A stretch of DNA of 64,000 bases. Origin: Nocardia carnea NBRC 14403. Lineage in GTDB: Bacteria; Actinomycetota; Actinomycetes; Mycobacteriales; Mycobacteriaceae. The translations under genes were made by a program, and so were the position numbers. The notes beneath the pieces were generated by a model. It did no database searches. It was not told the DNA's origin and saw only the letters and a list, made by a program, of their open reading frames with translations. The DNA lies in assembly GCF_000308515.1 (NCBI RefSeq), contig NZ_BAFV01000048.1, positions 1 through 64,000 on the forward strand. Direction: 5' to 3'. This document shows positions 61,334 through 64,000 of the stretch, piece after piece; within the stretch, counting starts at the first letter, position 1, and the number at the start of each line of letters is the position of its first letter.

Positions 61334-62029
61334 CTAGGCGGCGCCCTGCTCGCCGGGGGCGTCGTAGACCAGCGTGTATCGCCAGAACAGGCGCCGCTGA
61401 ATCTTGGCCCCGGGAAGTTCCCGCCCGGCTGCGGCCCGGATCTCCGCCAGACTCTCCTGCGGCTCGGCGGTGGGTGCCCGCATATGCGCGGGCAACGCCG
61501 GAGCAGGCACCGGATGCTTGATCATTCCGATGATCGGATTGAGAACAGCGGCAGGTAGCGCAGCGAGCATGTCGACAGGGCCGGCCATGCGGTAGCAGCC
61601 GACGATCACCAGTCGCCCGCCCGGACTCAGGCATTCGCGTAGTTCACGCATGGCCGGGGCCAACGGCAGGTGATGCAGGACGGCGACAAGGGTGACAGCA
61701 TCCCAGCGCCGTTGCGGCTCACGCCCGGCGAAATCGGCCTGGACGATTCGCACAGCAGAGTCGCCGGCGAAACGCTCCGCCGCCGCGCGGGCAGACGTGG
61801 TGTCGGGTTCGAGCCCGGTGATCCGAGGAATCCGGCCGCGGAGCCGAGCGATGAGATTACCCGTCCCGCATCCGATATCGAGCACATCACGGGCGCCGGC
61901 GGCCACGACCCGGCGCTCGACCCACCGGCTGTAGTGATCGTTATGGCTCCACGGATGGCGGCGGTTGAACCGGTCGAGTCGAGTCAGCAGCATCACCGCA
62001 TTCTCCGTGTTGTCGCCGGTGCCCGCCAT
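61334..62029 (-). CDS. Class I SAM-dependent methyltransferase (small-molecule type)
   Basis: A 231-residue methyltransferase with SAM motif I VLDIGCGTGNLIARL, acidic motif GLEPD, and LVAVLHHLPLAPAMRELRECLSPGGRLVIVG, like Methyltransf_11/25 enzymes. The N-terminus has RRHPWSHNDHYSRWV, a block typical of a subgroup of uncharacterised methyltransferases. No RNA-binding domain is present, so a small-molecule substrate is likely but unknown. ATG 62029 is the start (ATG 61993 is possible). It is downstream of recX on the same strand, 227 bases away. Confidence 0.85.
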   Translation of the reverse strand: MAGTGDNTENAVMLLTRLDRFNRRHPWSHNDHYSRWVERRVVAAGARDVLDIGCGTGNLIARLRGRIPRITGLEPDTTSARAAAERFAGDSAVRIVQADFAGREPQRRWDAVTLVAVLHHLPLAPAMRELRECLSPGGRLVIVGCYRMAGPVDMLAALPAAVLNPIIGMIKHPVPAPALPAHMRAPTAEPQESLAEIRAAAGRELPGAKIQRRLFWRYTLVYDAPGEQGAA

Positions 62030-62256
62030 CGCGCGGAGACGCGATCGGCCAGGCGACGCGGCCGGCCGAGAACCCGTTTCCTGTAGTGGGCGGCTGTGGG
62101 CTGGGTTATCCCGGCCGGCTTCCGCTGCCGGGCGGCCGTGGCGGCGGCGCGGCAAGTCGGCACGACCGACCCGCAGGTCTCGGCACGGCAGCAGGGCCTA
62201 CCATTACGGTTTTCGGGATGTCGCCCGGAGCCCAGCGTTCGGCGGATCGGGTGCAG

Positions 62257-62982
62257 TCAGCCGAGTGGTGCATCGGGTTCGCCGAGATCGGCATCCCCTC
62301 GGCTCGCTTCCCATTCGGCCCTGACCACCGTGTATGCCACGGAGTGGCCGTAACCGCGACGGGCGAGCATTCCGACCAGGCGCCGGATGGCCTTCTCGCG
62401 ATCCAGATCGGCGGGCAGCGTGCGCAGTTTGCGACGCACCAGTTCAGTGGCCCGCTCGTGTTCGTCGTCGGCGGTGATGTCGTCGAGCGCAGCCGCTGCT
62501 TCCTCGTTGGCCACGCCCTTGCGGCGCAACTCCTGGGCCAGCGCTTGCCGGCCTTTTCCCGAAAAGTTGTGCCGCTGCCGCACCCACTGCCGCGCGAATT
62601 CGGCATCGTCGATCAGTCCCACCTCGGCCAGCCGGTCGAGGGATTGCTCGATCACCTCGGCGGCGAAACCCTTGGCAGACAGCCGCTGTGCGAGTTCGGC
62701 ACGGCTGCGCGCGCGAACCGCGAGCAGCCGCAGGCATGCTTCTTTCGCCTGTTCCAGCGATCCACCCGGCGGGTTGCCTTCAGCGCCGCCGACGTCCCGG
62801 TGCCGCCGCGCCGCGCCGGAACCGGGCGAACGCGTCCGCTGCGGATCGGACCCGTCCGCCCGGTCGCCCCGGCCGGAGCCGGCGGGCCGGCCGCCGGCCG
62901 CGAGGATTTCGTCCAGCTGCCGCCGAACCTCCGCCACCGGATCGGTCAAGCCCGGGCCATCGGATACGGGGCGCTGATTCAT
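62257..62982 (-). CDS. recX: Regulatory protein RecX
   Basis: A 241-residue RecA modulator. The conserved three-helix repeats occupy the C-terminal 165 residues (EACLRLLAVRARSRAELAQRLSAKGFAAEVIEQSLDRLAEVGLIDDAEFARQWVRQRHNFSGKGRQALAQELRRKGV). The N-terminal 75 residues are a Gly/Arg/Asp-rich extension, a feature of many actinobacterial RecX proteins. It limits RecA filament growth. Its ATG at 62982 is four bases after the recA stop, so both are on one transcript. Confidence 0.94.
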   Translation of the reverse strand: MNQRPVSDGPGLTDPVAEVRRQLDEILAAGGRPAGSGRGDRADGSDPQRTRSPGSGAARRHRDVGGAEGNPPGGSLEQAKEACLRLLAVRARSRAELAQRLSAKGFAAEVIEQSLDRLAEVGLIDDAEFARQWVRQRHNFSGKGRQALAQELRRKGVANEEAAAALDDITADDEHERATELVRRKLRTLPADLDREKAIRRLVGMLARRGYGHSVAYTVVRAEWEASRGDADLGEPDAPLG

Positions 62983-62986
62983 CGGA

Positions 62987-64000
62987 TCAGAAATCGGCCG
63001 GAGTCTCCTCCGTAGCGGTCACATCCGCGCCGATGCCCAGCTTTTCCTTGATCTTCTTCTCGACCTCGTCGCGGATATCGGTGTTGTCCAGCAGGAACTT
63101 GCGGGCGTTCTCTTTACCCTGCCCGAGCTGATCGCCCTCGTAGGTGTACCAGGAGCCGGATTTACGGATGAACCCGTGCTCCACTCCCATATCGATCAGC
63201 GACCCCTCCTTCGAAATCCCGTGACCGTACAGGATATCGAATTCGGCCTGTTTGAACGGCGGGCTGACCTTGTTCTTCACGACCTTCACCCGGGTCCGGT
63301 TGCCCACCGCGTCGCTACCGTCCTTCAGCGTTTCGATACGCCGGACATCCAGGCGAACCGACGCGTAGAACTTCAACGCCTTACCACCGGTCGTGGTTTC
63401 GGGAGAACCGAACATGACGCCGATTTTCTCGCGCAGCTGGTTGATGAAAATCGCTGTGGTGCCGGAATTGTTCAGGGCGCTGGTCATCTTACGCAGGGCC
63501 TGGCTCATCAGGCGGGCCTGCAGGCCGACATGGCTGTCACCCATTTCGCCCTCGATTTCGGCGCGGGGTACCAGCGCGGCGACCGAGTCGATGACGATGA
63601 TATCGATGGCGCCGGAGCGGACCAGCATATCGGCGATTTCCAGCGCCTGTTCGCCGGTATCGGGCTGGGATACCAGCAGGGCATCGGTATCGACGCCGAG
63701 TTTGGCGGCGTAATCGGGATCGAGGGCGTGCTCGGCGTCGATGAAGGCGGCGACCCCGCCGAGAGCCTGCGCGTTGGCGACGGCGTGCAGTGCGACGGTG
63801 GTCTTACCGGAGGATTCCGGACCGTAGACCTCCACGATCCGGCCGCGCGGCAGCCCCCCGATACCCAGCGCGACATCCAGTGCGATGGAACCGGTCGGGA
63901 TGACCGCGATGGGCTGACGGGGCTCCTCCCCGAGACGCATCACCGCGCCCTTGCCGAAACTCTTCTCGACCTGTGCGAGAGCGAGCTCCAGCGCCTTGTC
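62987..64000 (-). CDS. recA: Recombinase RecA (5' end beyond window)
   Basis: The C-terminal 337 residues of RecA, entering the window at DKALELALAQVEKSFGKGAV. Walker A is GPESSGKT, the L1/L2 DNA-binding loops and the MAW-like VRLDVRRIETLKDG core are intact, and the C-terminus is EKKIKEKLGIGADV. It drives homologous recombination and LexA cleavage. No intein interrupts the visible part, unlike the M. tuberculosis recA. The promoter and its LexA box would be beyond 64000. recX follows four bases downstream. Confidence 0.98.
   Translation of the reverse strand, partial: DKALELALAQVEKSFGKGAVMRLGEEPRQPIAVIPTGSIALDVALGIGGLPRGRIVEVYGPESSGKTTVALHAVANAQALGGVAAFIDAEHALDPDYAAKLGVDTDALLVSQPDTGEQALEIADMLVRSGAIDIIVIDSVAALVPRAEIEGEMGDSHVGLQARLMSQALRKMTSALNNSGTTAIFINQLREKIGVMFGSPETTTGGKALKFYASVRLDVRRIETLKDGSDAVGNRTRVKVVKNKVSPPFKQAEFDILYGHGISKEGSLIDMGVEHGFIRKSGSWYTYEGDQLGQGKENARKFLLDNTDIRDEVEKKIKEKLGIGADVTATEETPADF

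Overview
The window is a high-GC actinobacterial chromosome segment, most likely Nocardia or a close Nocardiaceae relative. Gene order follows the Mycobacterium tuberculosis suhB-to-recA segment (suhB, ppgK, sigA, yihY, DUF3039, DUF3099, sigB, ideR, PAC2, nrdR, a divergent membrane gene, lexA, fadE20-like, hflX, dapF, miaA, DUF349, Rv2732c-like, miaB, recX, recA). It also has galE directly after dtxR and gluABCD between miaB and recX, as in Corynebacterium. Many starts are GTG, and several operon joints are 4-base GTGA or ATGA overlaps. I see no rRNA, tRNA, insertion sequence, prophage or CRISPR array. Organism and homology statements rest on recognised families and remembered synteny, not on a search.

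Left part (1-24000): a partial inositol monophosphatase and polyphosphate glucokinase flank the principal sigma factor SigA. Then come an orphan ethanolamine ammonia-lyase (eutB, eutC), a NarL-type two-component pair, small conserved proteins and a TetR regulator. An SNF2-helicase/SWIM-finger pair, a double-MerR regulator divergent from a DUF6194 gene, a DEAH helicase, YihY, DUF3039, DUF3099 and a methyltransferase follow. SigB sits behind a candidate ECF-type promoter. A translationally coupled lysine deacetylase (acuC) and GNAT/acyl-CoA-synthetase-like acetyltransferase form a probable acetylation switch.

Middle (24600-46500): the iron regulator dtxR/ideR with galE, DUF4192, PAC2, a Ski2-like helicase with an orphan S-adenosylmethionine decarboxylase, HrpA with two long insertions, nrdR, and a membrane gene divergent from lexA with three LexA boxes between them. 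A divergent IclR / SDR / DapB-fold-oxidoreductase locus has a 30-bp perfect palindrome between the genes. An AGCS transporter faces a FadE20-like acyl-CoA dehydrogenase across a 36-bp palindromic terminator.

Right part (46600-64000): a lysophospholipid-acyltransferase-like protein, hflX, dapF, a SpoU methyltransferase, miaA with an unusual low-complexity tail, a LigB-like protein, DUF349, an Rv2732c-like membrane protein and miaB. A repeat-rich 700-bp intergenic region follows, then the glutamate ABC transporter gluABCD, a methyltransferase, recX and intein-free recA (cut by the window end).

Most of the window is conserved core genome. The least explained items are the repeat cluster upstream of miaB, the IclR-controlled oxidoreductase pair, the TioE-like/DUF6194 pair, the MiaA tail, the HrpA insertions and the orphan SpeD.
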